NCBI GenBank assembly: GCA_017562135.1
Contig: QEYB01000724.1
Location: 1 to 21,821 of the forward strand
Length of the DNA: 21,821 nt
Direction: 5' to 3'
Source: Dipylidium caninum
Lineage: Eukaryota > Platyhelminthes > Cestoda > Cyclophyllidea > Dipylidiidae
Shown: piece after piece, positions 1-8,920 of the stretch
How the letters are laid out: each line of letters opens with the position of its first letter
Numbering within the stretch: the first letter of the stretch is position 1
The notes under the pieces: generated by a model
Databases searched by the model: none
Told to the model about the DNA's origin: nothing
What the model saw: only the letters and a program-made list of their open reading frames with translations
Program-made: the position numbers and the translations under genes

Positions 1-557
1 TTTGACTCACGCTAAATGGAGTGGTAGACCTTTCGAACAAAGACGGATGAGCTGAGTCCCAGTGGGATGATATTTTTTAGGCGTCATCCACGCGTTTCGA
101 GTCATTATTTAGCCACTGGCGATTGCCCTCGGCCTTGGCATCCGGCGGCCGAGGTGAGACCACGAGTCATCGGCGGAGAGCGAGATGCCATTGTGTAGGG
201 CACTTTCGGCCTTCGGCTCCTATGAGTCGGGAGCCTTTTGGCATCTTTCTTCCACATTCTCCTGCTATGTCAGTTCTTAGTTTTGAAGGGGCTCGACCAG
301 TTGTAAGCTCAGTGGACTTTAGCGGAAGGATCGCAGGCTCCTGGTCGTTCACCCAGGCTGGCCAGTGCCTTGCACTTGTCCAGTTTTTCATCACTTCTCC
401 CTGTTCGTTCGGTCTTGGCTGATCCTTGTCGACAGCACGCGGTAGTTGTCATTATTTGGGTGGGTGGTGCACAGCCTACTGGACTCTGGGACGAATGCCG
501 CAGGTCTCACCGTTAGAGGGATTTTCCCTTCCTTCCTCCGTCGACAGGTTACTTTTA
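1..557. other. No supportable gene
   Basis: Frames of 75 to 99 codons lie here on both strands (plus 123-422, minus 167-394). They overlap each other, have no recognisable motif and no good start context. I see no repeat or structured element. It may be intron, since a strong acceptor-like tract follows immediately. Confidence 0.5.
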
Positions 558-600
558 CTTCTCTTCTCTCTCTCTCTCTTTCTTTCTTTCTATTCTTCAG
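558..600 (+). promoter_or_regulatory. Polypyrimidine tract plus CAG, candidate 3' splice site
   Basis: Positions 558-591 are pure pyrimidine on the plus strand, including (TC)7 at 565-578 and (TTTC)3 at 579-590. One A and TTCTTCAG follow, ending at 600. In a eukaryote this is a textbook acceptor layout. It is also a plain TC/TTTC microsatellite, so the AG may be coincidental. I see the tract directly; acceptor use is inferred. Confidence 0.4.
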
Positions 601-667
601 CGGTGGCTGCCCGACTTATAGTGGAGATCTGGACGATAGTGCGGGTCCCTGCAGTGAGCTGTATTAG
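601..667 (+). CDS. Possible terminal exon after the 558-600 acceptor, unidentified
   Basis: If the AG at 599-600 is used, the frame from 602 encodes about 21 residues (GGCPTYSGDLDDSAGPCSELY) and stops with TAG at 665-667. A second frame from 603 stays open to 737, so the phase is uncertain. The short acidic, serine- and cysteine-containing end resembles an ordinary C-terminus but matches no family I know. No upstream exon could be paired with it. The only real support is the quality of the acceptor-like tract. It could equally be non-coding DNA beside a microsatellite. Confidence 0.12.
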
Positions 668-948
668 GACGCGTCGACCTGAGAGTCCGTCCTCATCTCT
701 CTCTCTTACGCCCCAGTGTCGACACGCGCAGATCTGATGAGTTGCATTTTGTATACTTAGAGTCATGAGCCCATAACTGTCGCTGTATTGTCTCTTCTTG
801 TCTGTCCTACCCTCCCATCCCCCCCTCGCGTGTTCTGGTTTGCTAGGCTCACTGGAGGGGCGGGGCGGACGTGGCGGCGGACCGATGATTCCCGTAGATA
901 TCTACTGCACTTTCACCGTAGCGCAGTGAGAGCTCTGACTGGTCGATG

Positions 949-961
949 CCCCCCCCCCCCC
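949..961 (+). repeat. Homopolymer (C)13
   Basis: Thirteen consecutive C residues lie on the plus strand, followed by a GC-rich CGCCGCGCC segment. Its length is prone to sequencing and replication slippage, so frames crossing it (788-1129 plus, 849-1064 minus) are unreliable. Confidence 0.95.
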
Positions 962-1472
962 GCCGCGCCTTTCCACTTTCGATCGAGTCAGCGGACGCTA
1001 CGGCTGCCACGCTGTTCCCTTTTTCGTTGGAACTCGCGTGGGCTTGGGGGCGGTCATCGTCCACTCGCAGCAGTTGAGGTATTTGACGGACGCTGTGACC
1101 TTCCCGCCGGTCAGATATTCATTGCGTGAGGGTCGGGCGACTTTCGGGACGTGATCACGTGCGGCGGGGTTCACTCGCCGCACGATTGATCCTGTGCAGC
1201 TCCTCCCCAGCCGGACGTCTCCGTCGCCGCAGCGCTGGTACTCAGGGCCTGGCGTTCGCTCCCTCGCGCCGGTGGCAGGGGACCCAATGCCCGAAAGGAA
1301 AGCGCGCGGAAGGGGGAATCGTGAACGTCGTCAAAAGCGTTTCGATTTGGTGGACGTACTACCAGGCCTCAAGGACGCGGACTTCGGTACAGGAGTGTTT
1401 AATAATTCTGCCCCGAGTAGTGGACGACTGGTAACAAGGCGGACGAGGCGAGGAGATCAGGGAGGCACGAGC

Positions 1473-1499
1473 GTCTGCGGTAGCAGACTCGCGAGTCTG
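1473..1499. repeat. Overlapping inverted repeats, including a 16-bp perfect palindrome
   Basis: GTCTGC (1473-1478), loop GGTA and GCAGAC (1483-1488) form one hairpin. CAGACTCGCGAGTCTG (1484-1499) is a perfect 16-bp palindrome that shares five bases (1484-1488) with the first stem. The two pairings exclude each other. Function is unknown; a dimeric-protein operator or chance are both possible. Confidence 0.8.
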
Positions 1500-2006
1500 A
1501 GTCAACTGGCGGTGAATTTTGTTGTGCGCCGCACTCGAACAAGGCCTCCCGCAGTGGGCGCAACTAACTTCAGCTTATTCCCACGCCTCTCCTGGGGAAA
1601 ATAGAGTGGGGCGACGAGTTTACTTCGAGTCGCCCTCTGACTAGACCCTCGGGGCGGCGCTTGAAATGAATGTCTCCCAGCTGACCGTCGCCTCAATTCC
1701 CCGTTCCTGGGCTCCTCGTCCCCTCGCGCAGTGGCAACTCTCGTCCGCCTTTCTCCTCGTCCACCCTGCTTTTTCTCCGTTGCAAAGCGGTTCGGGCGAA
1801 TGACATCGTGTTGCGGGGAAGGCGGGAAGGAAGGAGGGATATTAAAAAAAACCTCTGCCGCAGGTCCACTCCCACGACGAAATGTTAGGTGGGAATTATG
1901 ACACTGGCGTTGAGTGTACAGGCGAGAATAAGAAAAATACTTTTTCTATTTTTTCGTTATATTTAGTCGAAATGATTACTGAGCATCTGAATGTATCGGG
2001 CTCCTC

Positions 2007-2031
2007 GTGTGGTGTGTGTTGTGTGTGTGTG
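2007..2031 (+). repeat. Interrupted (GT)n microsatellite
   Basis: This is a GT-rich run of 25 bases broken by an extra G and an extra T, with the longest perfect block at 2021-2031. Short alternating purine-pyrimidine DNA of this kind is a typical eukaryotic microsatellite. Confidence 0.85.
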
Positions 2032-2394
2032 CATCGGCATCCAAGTTCGTCGTTCTTGCATTCTCCTCGTGATCCCCCGGTCGGTGGTCCTCCTCCACGC
2101 GAGGCGCCTTGACGGAACTCAAGGCGGCAGAAGGGAGTTTGTGGAAATAGTCTCGGACACTTTTCCCATTAGCGAATTCACTTCCGATTGGCCGATTAAT
2201 GTCCCTCGAAGCCTGTCCAACTGCGCTACGAGTTAATTTGAACCCCAACTGGGAAAGTCTTGTTTCCATCTGGTCCTCGGTCAACGTAAAAGTGGGAGAG
2301 ATTCTACGAAATGACAAAAAAGATTACCTCATGAGATTTATAGAAAAACGCACGGGGCGCGTCGCAAATCCATTGCGTCGGGCTGGAAATGAAA

Positions 2395-2832
2395 CTAAAA
2401 ACAAATGGGTCGTTTGATAGTTTTTCCAGCCAATACGAAGTGTTCATTTTTCCGGCAGGCAGAGGTAGAGTCCAGTGGCTTTGAGGGCTTAAGATGCGCG
2501 AATGGAGCAGATGGAAACCACAAGTCTTGTCTCATGTCATAATTCAGTGCGCGTCCGCCAGTAGAGCGGTCCACTATGGTACGAAGATGGCGGCTGCTGT
2601 CGAGTTTCTTGAGGCCTTCAATGGACGTCTGGCGAGGAGCCAGGATGGGGGTGGGGACGGGCCAAACTCGTACAGTGCTCGACCTAGGGGAAGAGCGCAA
2701 TTTATCTAATTGAACTGCCTTTCTGGTCTTTGGAACTCCTAAATTTGTCCGATTTGCGCGGATTAATGCCTCAACGCCCAGTCTGGACGTCCAGTACGCC
2801 TGACGATGACTTCGCGTTCCGCAGAAAAACAT
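2395..2832 (-). CDS. Open frame with ATG start, 145 codons, unidentified
   Basis: The frame starts at a true ATG (2832-2830) with A at -3, and reads 145 residues to a stop at 2395. The N-terminal third is basic and mixed (contains GVEALIRANRTNLGVPKTRK); the rest is rich in R, S, P and K with no recognisable domain, signal peptide or membrane span. A 12-bp palindrome at 2783-2794 and a competing plus-strand frame from 2587 overlap it. A frame this long is near what chance gives in DNA with few stops. It is listed because it is one of the few with a genuine ATG in good context. It could also be entirely non-coding. Confidence 0.15.
   Translation of the reverse strand: MFFCGTRSHRQAYWTSRLGVEALIRANRTNLGVPKTRKAVQLDKLRSSPRSSTVRVWPVPTPILAPRQTSIEGLKKLDSSRHLRTIVDRSTGGRALNYDMRQDLWFPSAPFAHLKPSKPLDSTSACRKNEHFVLAGKTIKRPICF
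2584..2594 (+). promoter_or_regulatory. YY1-like element AAGATGGCGGC
   Basis: This is an exact match to the AANATGGCGGC consensus bound by YY1-family zinc-finger proteins in animals, where it often overlaps the transcription start or first ATG. Its ATG (2587) opens a short frame beginning MAAAVEFLEAFNGRLARSQD that runs to 2709. That this is a promoter or first exon is inference. Two similar elements lie at 6807 and 17903, all on the plus strand. Confidence 0.35.
2783..2794. repeat. 12-bp palindrome CTGGACGTCCAG
   Basis: This is a perfect 12-bp self-complementary sequence. A related TCTGGACGTCCAA occurs near 20563. Chance is the simplest explanation for so short a site. Confidence 0.6.
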
Positions 2833-2897
2833 GCTACTGCCAAAATTTTAAGTAGGATGAAATAAAAAGGGCGCCATCAGGAAAGTGAGTGCGGTTT

Positions 2898-3054
2898 TGG
2901 ACACCTCATCACCCCGTTTGGCGCACTAATGCGCTGAGGTGTCCACTTCACGAAGCGAGAACACAGCCCCGGGCCTGTGGGCGGTCGGATTTGTCAGGAC
3001 TCGTCAATCCTGACCGATTCCCCGGTCCCCCCGGCCCCAAGGATTTGGTTTTTT
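2898..3054 (+). ncRNA. Candidate structured RNA: two hairpins followed by T6
   Basis: TGGACACCTCA (2898-2908) pairs perfectly with TGAGGTGTCCA (2935-2945). Nested inside is a second stem, GCGCA/TGCGC (2921-2925, 2930-2934), with loop CTAA. About 50 bases on, GTCAGGA (2993-2999) pairs with TCCTGAC (3008-3014) around an 8-base loop, and flanking bases allow further weaker pairs. A C/G-rich stretch and a T6 run (3049-3054), which could stop RNA polymerase III, follow. I see no convincing A or B box and do not recognise U6, SRP, RNase P or 7SK features. It could also be a degenerate fold-back element or chance. Strand is assigned only from the T run. Confidence 0.25.
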
Positions 3055-3059
3055 AACTT

Positions 3060-4807
3060 AATCGGACCCCTTTCCAAATGTGAGGGCACATCTTCATAAC
3101 CATGATCAGATCCTCTTCAGCGCTGGCACGTTGCTTAAACGCCCGGCCGGACTTTATAAGACGGATGGGTAAGCTTTGTTAAATTTTAACTTGCTAAAGT
3201 TGGGGCCGACGTCAAGCTGCTTCGTCTCTTCCACCACGACTGGACGATTTGCTATAAGCGGAGGAGTAGAACTCGTTACATAATTCGACTGAGCGCTCGT
3301 CCCTCTGTCACCATTTGCGGGACCACGACAACGGGGAAGAGAAAGCAGCTCCTTCGAATTATGGCCTTTCCAAACACCTCAGAGTAGCTTGGCCGAAGGA
3401 ATGCTGAGACTTCTTCGAAGCACCCACAGTCCAAATTGGCAGAAGACAAGGTCCGTTTTACCTCGGAGGTCACGCAACTGACTATTTACACAGGGCACTC
3501 GGTCTTCCGACCTCCGTGGAGTGAACCGATCGTCTCACCGAAGCAATGACACAAAGACGCCTTTCATGCTCCTCCCTCGGCTCCCTTCATAAGATGAAAT
3601 TTTCAACCGCCGGGTGTAAATGCCTCCAAGTATCTTCCTACTGAGCCTCGTTCTTCCAAATTGTTAGAAATCCACACTAATTCTCCCTCCTGTGGTGGTC
3701 AAAGTGTCTCGCTGCCGCGGGACGGTCAAGCCGAGGCCACGCGGAAGAAGCCGGGCGGAGAGGTGAGGCCGCCGGGGGCGCAGTCGGGGAAACGCCACCT
3801 CAACGATTGACTGCCCTCTCGTCGTACGATGAAGGAGCAACCTGCGGGGCCTGCCTTCATTTCGGGAGTGGAATCGGGACAAATGGCACATTCGTACGTA
3901 GATTTACCACGTCCTCTTCGATCAAAACTCGGGGACGGAGATGGTTAGCCCGCCAACACCCCAACACCTGCGACCTCGAATCTGCAACTCAGCGGAGCAA
4001 CTTGTCCTCTGCAGCCAGCGCCTGATGGGCTTAGAAACGCTGAGGGTGCAAGTTTCTTCTCTGGGTTTTATCGCGGACCTGTTGGAGGTTTCAGACTCTG
4101 AATCAACTGCGCATGTGCGGGTGCCTGCGTGGATTCGAGGACCGCGAAAAATCCCGCTCTGGCGATAACTTGCGTCGGTAGGGCGGTTCTCCGTGGCCAC
4201 ACCGCGAACGCACGCGATTGGCAGAGCATCAAAGCGTACCGCGCGTCAAGGTCACAATCAAAGGGAAAACGAGGGGTTGGAGAGAGGATAAATCACTCCA
4301 ACTCCTTTCTCTTCGCATTTGTGGGCCGAGGAGGAGATGAAGGAAATTGCTGCGAGTTGCCTCATGCTCCGGTTGCGTCCTAGACGAGTACACACGAGGT
4401 TGGGTCCTGCCCGAGGGCTGGAACAACCCTCCGGCGAGTCGTCATTGAGGGGATCCGGTGCGGCTGAAAGGCGACGCGGTCGATACGCGGACTCGCGGCG
4501 GGCACCCGGGCTCCCCGTCGCCACGCGGTGTCCACACGTGGAAGCCCCTCCGGCAAAAATGTCCCCACCCCGGGCGGAAATCCTCTCGTGCGCACAGTGT
4601 TTCTGCCCTTTCATGCCATCTCACCTGCGCGCCTTCACCGACGGACAGAGAACGCACAACTGTAAATGTTTACACATTCGTCGTCATGAGATGTAGACTG
4701 TGAAGATATTTACCAACAGTCGAAAGACCTCTTAAGGAGCACGACAATCAGGGGAGAGGAACAGTAAGGATGATGCGGGAGAGTTAGAGCCAATCCACGC
4801 CGAGAGA
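3060..4807. other. Stretch without a supportable gene
   Basis: Short frames are scattered to about 4200. From 4229 to 4703 at least six frames overlap on both strands in a GC-rich patch, a typical low-stop background. I found no strong acceptor-donor pair in matching phase, no repeat and no RNA gene. Confidence 0.5.
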
Positions 4808-5758
4808 TTGCGTCCACTTCAGGTCCTCACCACGAGGAGGAGAAGGTGGCGTTGGTCGGGGTCGACAATATGGGAGGAGAACGGTCAGAGTGGGACAAAA
4901 GGAGTTGAAAAAGGAAGGTCGTCGAAGAGCAGGTGGTGGATACATGCGCGGTTCTTGCCGACGACTAATGACCTGCACTTCGGAGGGAAGCGGTCTTCTG
5001 GTCGACCAGTTCTTTTGCGAGCGTCTTCCGTGGAAGGGTCTGGTTCCGAAGTCTCCTCAACAGTGTCCGTGGTCAGGCAAGAAAGCGCTTCTGCGAAGTA
5101 CATTATAACTCTTCTACAACAAACACCCGAAAGACGAGGCCATCCTAGACTCCCACCTGGTTTCACGAATGTCTCCGAGCCTCCGTTCATCCGCTACTTC
5201 GAGGTTGTACGGGCCCCGACCAAATCTGCGAGCGACCGACGTCGACGTGTACGAAACTCGAGTCGGCGTCAAAACTCGCCCGTCCGACCGGGATTGAAGT
5301 TTAGCTACCAGCAGGCGAGCGGTTCCAGGATGGCTAGGGCGCCTACTACCTCCTCTTCAGCTTATCACCGACGACGAATTTTGCCACTGCCCCGTCGCAG
5401 AGGCTCGCGTCCTCATCAACACTCGCGGCGCATTCACTCCCTGCTGTGGTCTCTTCGAGGTCACTCGCTCAAGCGTTCCTCTCCCAACGAGGCATCTGCA
5501 TCGACGACCCTCCGTGGCTCTGTGGACGCAGATCTCGAGTATCTCCGCGGTGCGGCTCCGCGGAGCACAGCGGCGAGGCCGACGTGCTCATCTGCGCATT
5601 CGGGAGCACCACGTCTGCTGTTGCTGGGCCCACCAACTAACGTTCAGCACTTTGTCGGACAACTTAGGGGCATGAATTACTCGGAGGACCGTTTTGGTAC
5701 AGCGGATTCAGGCCACTGGTCGCGCCGGTGGGGGCTCTGCTGGGCTCAACTTTGAAAG
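4808..5758. other. GC-rich stretch with a long but unconvincing open frame
   Basis: A plus frame is open from 4808 to 5755 (315 codons from a non-ATG start). Its product is dominated by R, S, P and T with no domain. A second plus frame (5446-5640) is equally open. A 12-bp palindrome, GCTCCGCGGAGC, sits at 5555-5566 next to a direct repeat of CTCCGCGG. I do not call a gene. Confidence 0.4.
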
Positions 5759-5806
5759 GTGGCCGGAGACGAGACCCAGTTGCGAGTGCAGGAAATAAAC
5801 GAGTTG
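5759..5806 (+). CDS. Candidate short exon with helical, coiled-coil-like product
   Basis: The frame encodes VAGDETQLRVQEINEL between an AG (5757-5758) and a strong donor G|GTGAGT (5807-5812). It is an amphipathic, glutamate- and leucine-rich segment. If the donor is not used, the same frame stays open to 5950 and continues with a similarly helical stretch (SLLNSLEFKTSQLELRHHVE), so the whole 5759-5950 frame may belong together. The acceptor side is weak because purines precede the AG. I recognise no family; coiled-coil segments are too generic to identify. No partner exon could be proven. Confidence 0.2.
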
Positions 5807-6461
5807 GTGAGTCTCTTGAACTCCCTCGAGTTCAAGACGAGCCAGTTGGAATTGCGCCATCATGTCGAGAAGACTATTCATGAAAGCGACTCCGCCCTAA
5901 CAACTTTCTATTTCCTTCCCAACTCTTTTCCTTTCAACGCTTTCGTTTAGTGGTTCTGATTAAGTTGCCTTATAAATCGGTTCGACTTTGTCCGCTTTTG
6001 GAGTGGCCGTTGCGTCAGTGGGCGGATCGACGGTGCTGCCCCGTCGCCGAAATGTCGGCTGCGTCCCGGGTCGTCAGGTGGTCTGATCGCATCGCAGAGG
6101 GGCGGGCGGCACAAGCCAGTCGTTGTCGGCGCCGGTGTCGGCGTCAGGACCTGTGCGTCTCGCGCGGACGCAACGGGAGCGTCGGCGGCGGTGGCGATGG
6201 GGCCCACTTTTCGCTCACGGACGGAAGGGCATGCGTGTATTCTGGCTTCAAACAGGCGAGAAGAGGCGTCTGTGGACGCTGAAAATTGCTTGTCAGGTCT
6301 CCTCGCAACTAACTGCTTGCCTGCCAAAAGCGCGATTCCTGACTGTTTCTCGACTGACGACTCCACACCAGGGGGCGAGTAGGCTGCGTATCCTGCATGC
6401 TTCGAGCTGGTGACTCCACACAACGTCTGCCCGATCCATCGAACTCGACAGATCTGATGGA

Positions 6462-6827
6462 ATGGCAAACAAGGAGGCTGGAGAAGACGTTTCAAGCAGT
6501 GCCTCGCCGCGCGGAACGGGGTGGCATGAGCCTGACGGTCGTTTCGTCCTCCCACGAATGGAGGCAACTTGCACCGCCGAGATGAACCACGGCGGCCTGG
6601 GAGCCGTCGCCTCTCGCAACGCCTCTTGGACGCAACTCGCGGCCGACTACGTCGTCCACTGCTCTCCCTTTTGGGACTTCGTGTCGAGCAGGCGGTGTTT
6701 GAAGTGTCTCGGCACTGCACTCGGCCTAGGAATTCCTATTTCTCCAACCTCGGCGAGTCCGCTTGACTCTGCCACGGAACTGGCTGGTTGTGCAATGCGG
6801 AGCCACAAGATGGCGGACAAATTGTAG
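6462..6827 (+). CDS. Open frame with ATG start, 121 codons, unidentified
   Basis: A true ATG at 6462 with G at -3 and G at +4 opens 121 residues ending at TAG 6825-6827. The product has a balanced composition (MANKEAGEDVSSSASPRGTG at the start, several cysteines and tryptophans in the middle). There is no recognisable domain, signal peptide or clear membrane span. The frame is open upstream of the ATG as well. A second plus frame (6397-6585) and a long minus frame overlap it. Its final codons run through the YY1-like AAGATGGCGGA element at 6807. Coding is possible but unproven. Confidence 0.15.
   Translation: MANKEAGEDVSSSASPRGTGWHEPDGRFVLPRMEATCTAEMNHGGLGAVASRNASWTQLAADYVVHCSPFWDFVSSRRCLKCLGTALGLGIPISPTSASPLDSATELAGCAMRSHKMADKL
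6807..6817 (+). promoter_or_regulatory. YY1-like element AAGATGGCGGA
   Basis: The site fits AANATGGCGGM. The ATG it contains reads only five codons (MADKL) before TAG, so if it is functional it is more likely a DNA element than a start codon, unless splicing intervenes. Confidence 0.25.
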
Positions 6828-7336
6828 AGGGCGGTTTTCTTTGGAAGTCTCCTTCTGCTATCCGCGAGCAAAATATTTTCCCACGAAAGTTAATCCCCCA
6901 TCAATTCGTCCTCTGGGAAAAGACTTCGACTTCGTTTGGTGGGAGATGCCTTCCTCTTCCCCGCGGACGTCTTCAGTAATTCAGCAAGGTGGCCAAAACG
7001 GTCAAGAAGCGTTCAGAGTAGACCCGTGGACACGTTGGCCAAATACTCTGCAAATAAAGGCCTCTCTGACTGTCCGAATGCGTCAGTAATGACTGTCAGT
7101 GAAAAAAGACGAAAATCTGACCGTTTCACAAGTGTGGCTTAGGTGGCGAGGCCTCCTCTGTCCTCCAAATATAGAAATCTGCCGCGGAAGGCAATCTGCC
7201 GGCTCCTGTTCAAAGTGCGCGGCTTCCACCAAGCGTCGGGCGTTCGGAGACACCTCGTCCTGTCGGAAGGACGCGTTGGCCACCGAAGAGGTTGTTTTCC
7301 GCGACCCTCGTCCCGTCGTCTGTCATGCGGAACGAA

Positions 7337-7363
7337 GCGGGGCGGGGCGGCGCGGCGCGGGGC
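7337..7363 (+). repeat. GC-only G-rich low-complexity patch
   Basis: The patch is built from GCGGG and GCGGC units with no A or T. The runs of three to four G could form a quadruplex or an SP1-like GC box cluster. No nearby coding start supports a promoter reading. Confidence 0.6.
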
Positions 7364-7744
7364 TCGCCTGCGACGACTGTCACGAAAGCACTCAAGTTAA
7401 TTAAATAATGTTGGGAGATAGGGAAGAGGGAGGGCCTGAGCCGGGCATACATGGCAAGCAACCACCAAAAGACTAGATTTCCCGGTAGAGTTCATAAATT
7501 GAGCCTCACGAAGCCGTCCAAGCAGGCACAAAGAAAGTAGGTTGAAAAGGAGTGAGCTGAAGAGTGTATCTGTCGGGAACTAGTGCGATAAAGACCATAA
7601 CTCGTCAGGAGCGCTCACAGTAGGTCACACGTCCCCTTGTCAACGCGAAACACGGTTTTTTTCTTACACTCTCCAGTCTACTCCAAGGCTGTCAGATCGG
7701 GTGGAAGTCCCGCCGAGAAGAACTCGTTTAAGTTGCCGAGGGCC

Positions 7745-7840
7745 TCAACAGTCACTAAGGTAATTTTGGGAGCTCCGCACGAATTTTTCTAATTCGAGAC
7801 TGGCTTTGGAGGGGATGTTTTCAGACGAGGATGCTGTGTG
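7745..7840 (-). CDS. Candidate terminal exon of a minus-strand gene, unidentified
   Basis: This minus-strand segment reads 31 residues and a TGA (7747-7745), ending SLELEKFVRSSQNYLSDC. It starts after a GCAG (7844-7841) with a moderate pyrimidine stretch upstream but purines close to the AG. It joins in phase 0 to the exon candidate at 7984-8064 across a 143-base intron. The product is serine-rich then helical; I recognise no family. An alternative is that the frame simply continues upstream to 7960, since it is open there too. Confidence 0.2.
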   Translation of the reverse strand, partial: HTASSSENIPSKASLELEKFVRSSQNYLSDC

Positions 7841-7983
7841 CTGCTCCGCGTTGACATGAGGGATAGCAGCAGGAATGATCGCAGAGAACCCGCAGTGCCA
7901 TAATCGAAATGAGTCCCCGGGGTTTCGCTTTGCGCCGCGATTCTCAAAAAGCTCCCACACCTCTCGGCGGTCTCTGTACTTAC

Positions 7984-8064
7984 TTCTTGTTTCAAAGGGT
8001 AATTATTAGCACAGAACCATTCGTACGGAATTCGCGGAGTGAGGAATATATCTCCCGCTAGCGT
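7984..8064 (-). CDS. Candidate internal exon of a minus-strand gene, unidentified
   Basis: The exon encodes 27 residues, with IPYEWFCANNYPLKQE at its end. It lies between an AG on the minus strand (8066-8065) and a consensus donor GAA|GTAAGT (GTAAGT at 7983-7978). A stop codon lies immediately upstream in the same frame, so it must be spliced in if real. The aromatic- and asparagine-rich product is unlike the surrounding R/S/P-rich noise. If the donor is ignored the frame remains open to 7789. A different acceptor, CTACTCTCAG just upstream, would shift the frame and give another short ending. The family is not recognised. Confidence 0.2.
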
Positions 8065-8478
8065 CTACTACGAGGCTGAGAGTAGCGAGGTACGTTTACC
8101 CTCGGTTCGGATAGGTTGTTACTCGATAAAACGAGGAAAGAACGGGTAAGTGGAAAGGCTCCTCTTGATACCGTCGGCAAGTGCGAGCTCGAGAGAGACA
8201 GCAGTCATTGCGTAGCATAGCGAATGTCGGACGCACGTGTGTGGAGGACCGCCGACCGCACTCCGTCGAGGAGTAGCACACGGCCTCCTGCTTCGGGCGC
8301 CAGCTCCCATCCTGCATACCTTACTCGGCACGCCTACTTCCCTATGCGCCTGCAGTCGTATGTCCTACTTCGCGGCAATGTGCTCTCATCGGCGGAGCGC
8401 AGAGCAGATGTCACCATGCACACAGTGGCAACGCGATGGAAACACGAATAGGCGATCGAGAGACAGACGGAGCTGATG
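8065..8478. other. Stretch without a supportable gene
   Basis: Overlapping minus frames (8096-8317 and 8119-8331) and two plus frames lie here. One minus frame ends in a helical stretch (MTAVSLELALADGIKRSL) that could be an exon upstream of 7984-8064. No single splice arrangement was clearly better than the others, so none is called. Confidence 0.4.
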
Positions 8479-8600
8479 GACGGAAGAGGATAGAAGGAGA
8501 GAGAGATGATGAGGAAGAAGAGGATGGGGGAAGGAGAGACGAGACGAGAGGACGCAGACGAGACGGAGACGAGACGAGACGAGAACGAAAGGGGGATGAG
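8479..8600 (+). repeat. Purine-rich tract with a GAGAC pentamer array
   Basis: The plus strand is almost entirely purine, with interspersed C. From 8536 to 8587 it consists mostly of tandem GAGAC units, giving several GAGACG hexamers. The minus strand is correspondingly pyrimidine-rich and makes the serine/proline run at the end of a 292-codon minus frame. That is a warning that this frame is not coding here. Confidence 0.85.
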
Positions 8601-8920
8601 GTGCGCTCAGTCCTCCTCTCCCACATCCACCAAATTGACGCCGCGCATCCGTTGACTCCACCCAGAAAGATGACGCGCAGGCCCAACGAAACTGCCATCA
8701 CTTGAGCTAACAGCCTAGTGGGAAGATCACCGGCTGCTGGCTGCCTCTGCGGGTGGCAAAGAAGAGGCCAGATTGTTTGGCCGATTCGCGAAAAAGGCGT
8801 CGGCTCACTGAGGATGCGAGAGTTCGAAGGCTGAGTCTTCCAGACTCCACTTCGAATGTGGGCCACGTCCTGCTCCCATCGAAGTGGGACCTCAAACCGC
8901 GCAAAGTGAACTAAACTAAC
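8601..8920. other. Stretch without a supportable gene
   Basis: The long minus frame 8411-9289 passes through. It contains a hydrophobic segment (VSLGLRVIFLGGVNG) between about 8680 and 8600, but no splice junction ties it to the exon candidate at 8921-9160 in a compatible phase. Nothing else was seen. Confidence 0.4.

Larger units (their letters stand above)
668..2394. other. Stretch without a supportable gene
   Basis: Overlapping frames of 60 to 136 codons run on both strands, the longest on plus at 1194-1604. None has a recognisable domain. The stretch holds the C13 run, the palindrome cluster at 1473-1499 and a GT-rich tract, listed separately. From about 2270 to 2415 the DNA becomes noticeably more A+T-rich than its surroundings. 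Confidence 0.5.
5951..7744. other. Stretch without a supportable gene
   Basis: Frames overlap on both strands, including minus 5947-6720 (257 codons, R/P/S-rich) and plus 6462-6827 (listed separately). AATAAA occurs at 7053-7058 but follows no credible coding end. From 7400 to 7744 there is an A+T-richer segment with no feature I can support. Confidence 0.45.

Noticed and set aside
2864..2920. Box C (TGATGA) and box D (CTGA) on the minus strand, as in a C/D snoRNA
   Set aside because: Only about 25 bases between the boxes and the flanking stem is offset; too short and unbalanced for a normal C/D snoRNA.
4808..5755. 315-codon plus-strand frame
   Set aside because: Starts at a non-ATG codon, R/S/P/T-rich with no domain, and another plus frame is open over the same DNA; fits low-stop background.
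5947..6720. 257-codon minus-strand frame
   Set aside because: R/P/S/T-rich, no motif, and overlapped by several equally open plus frames.
7053..7058. AATAAA poly(A) signals (also 2861 and 5794)
   Set aside because: Hexamers at chance frequency and not placed after any credible coding end.
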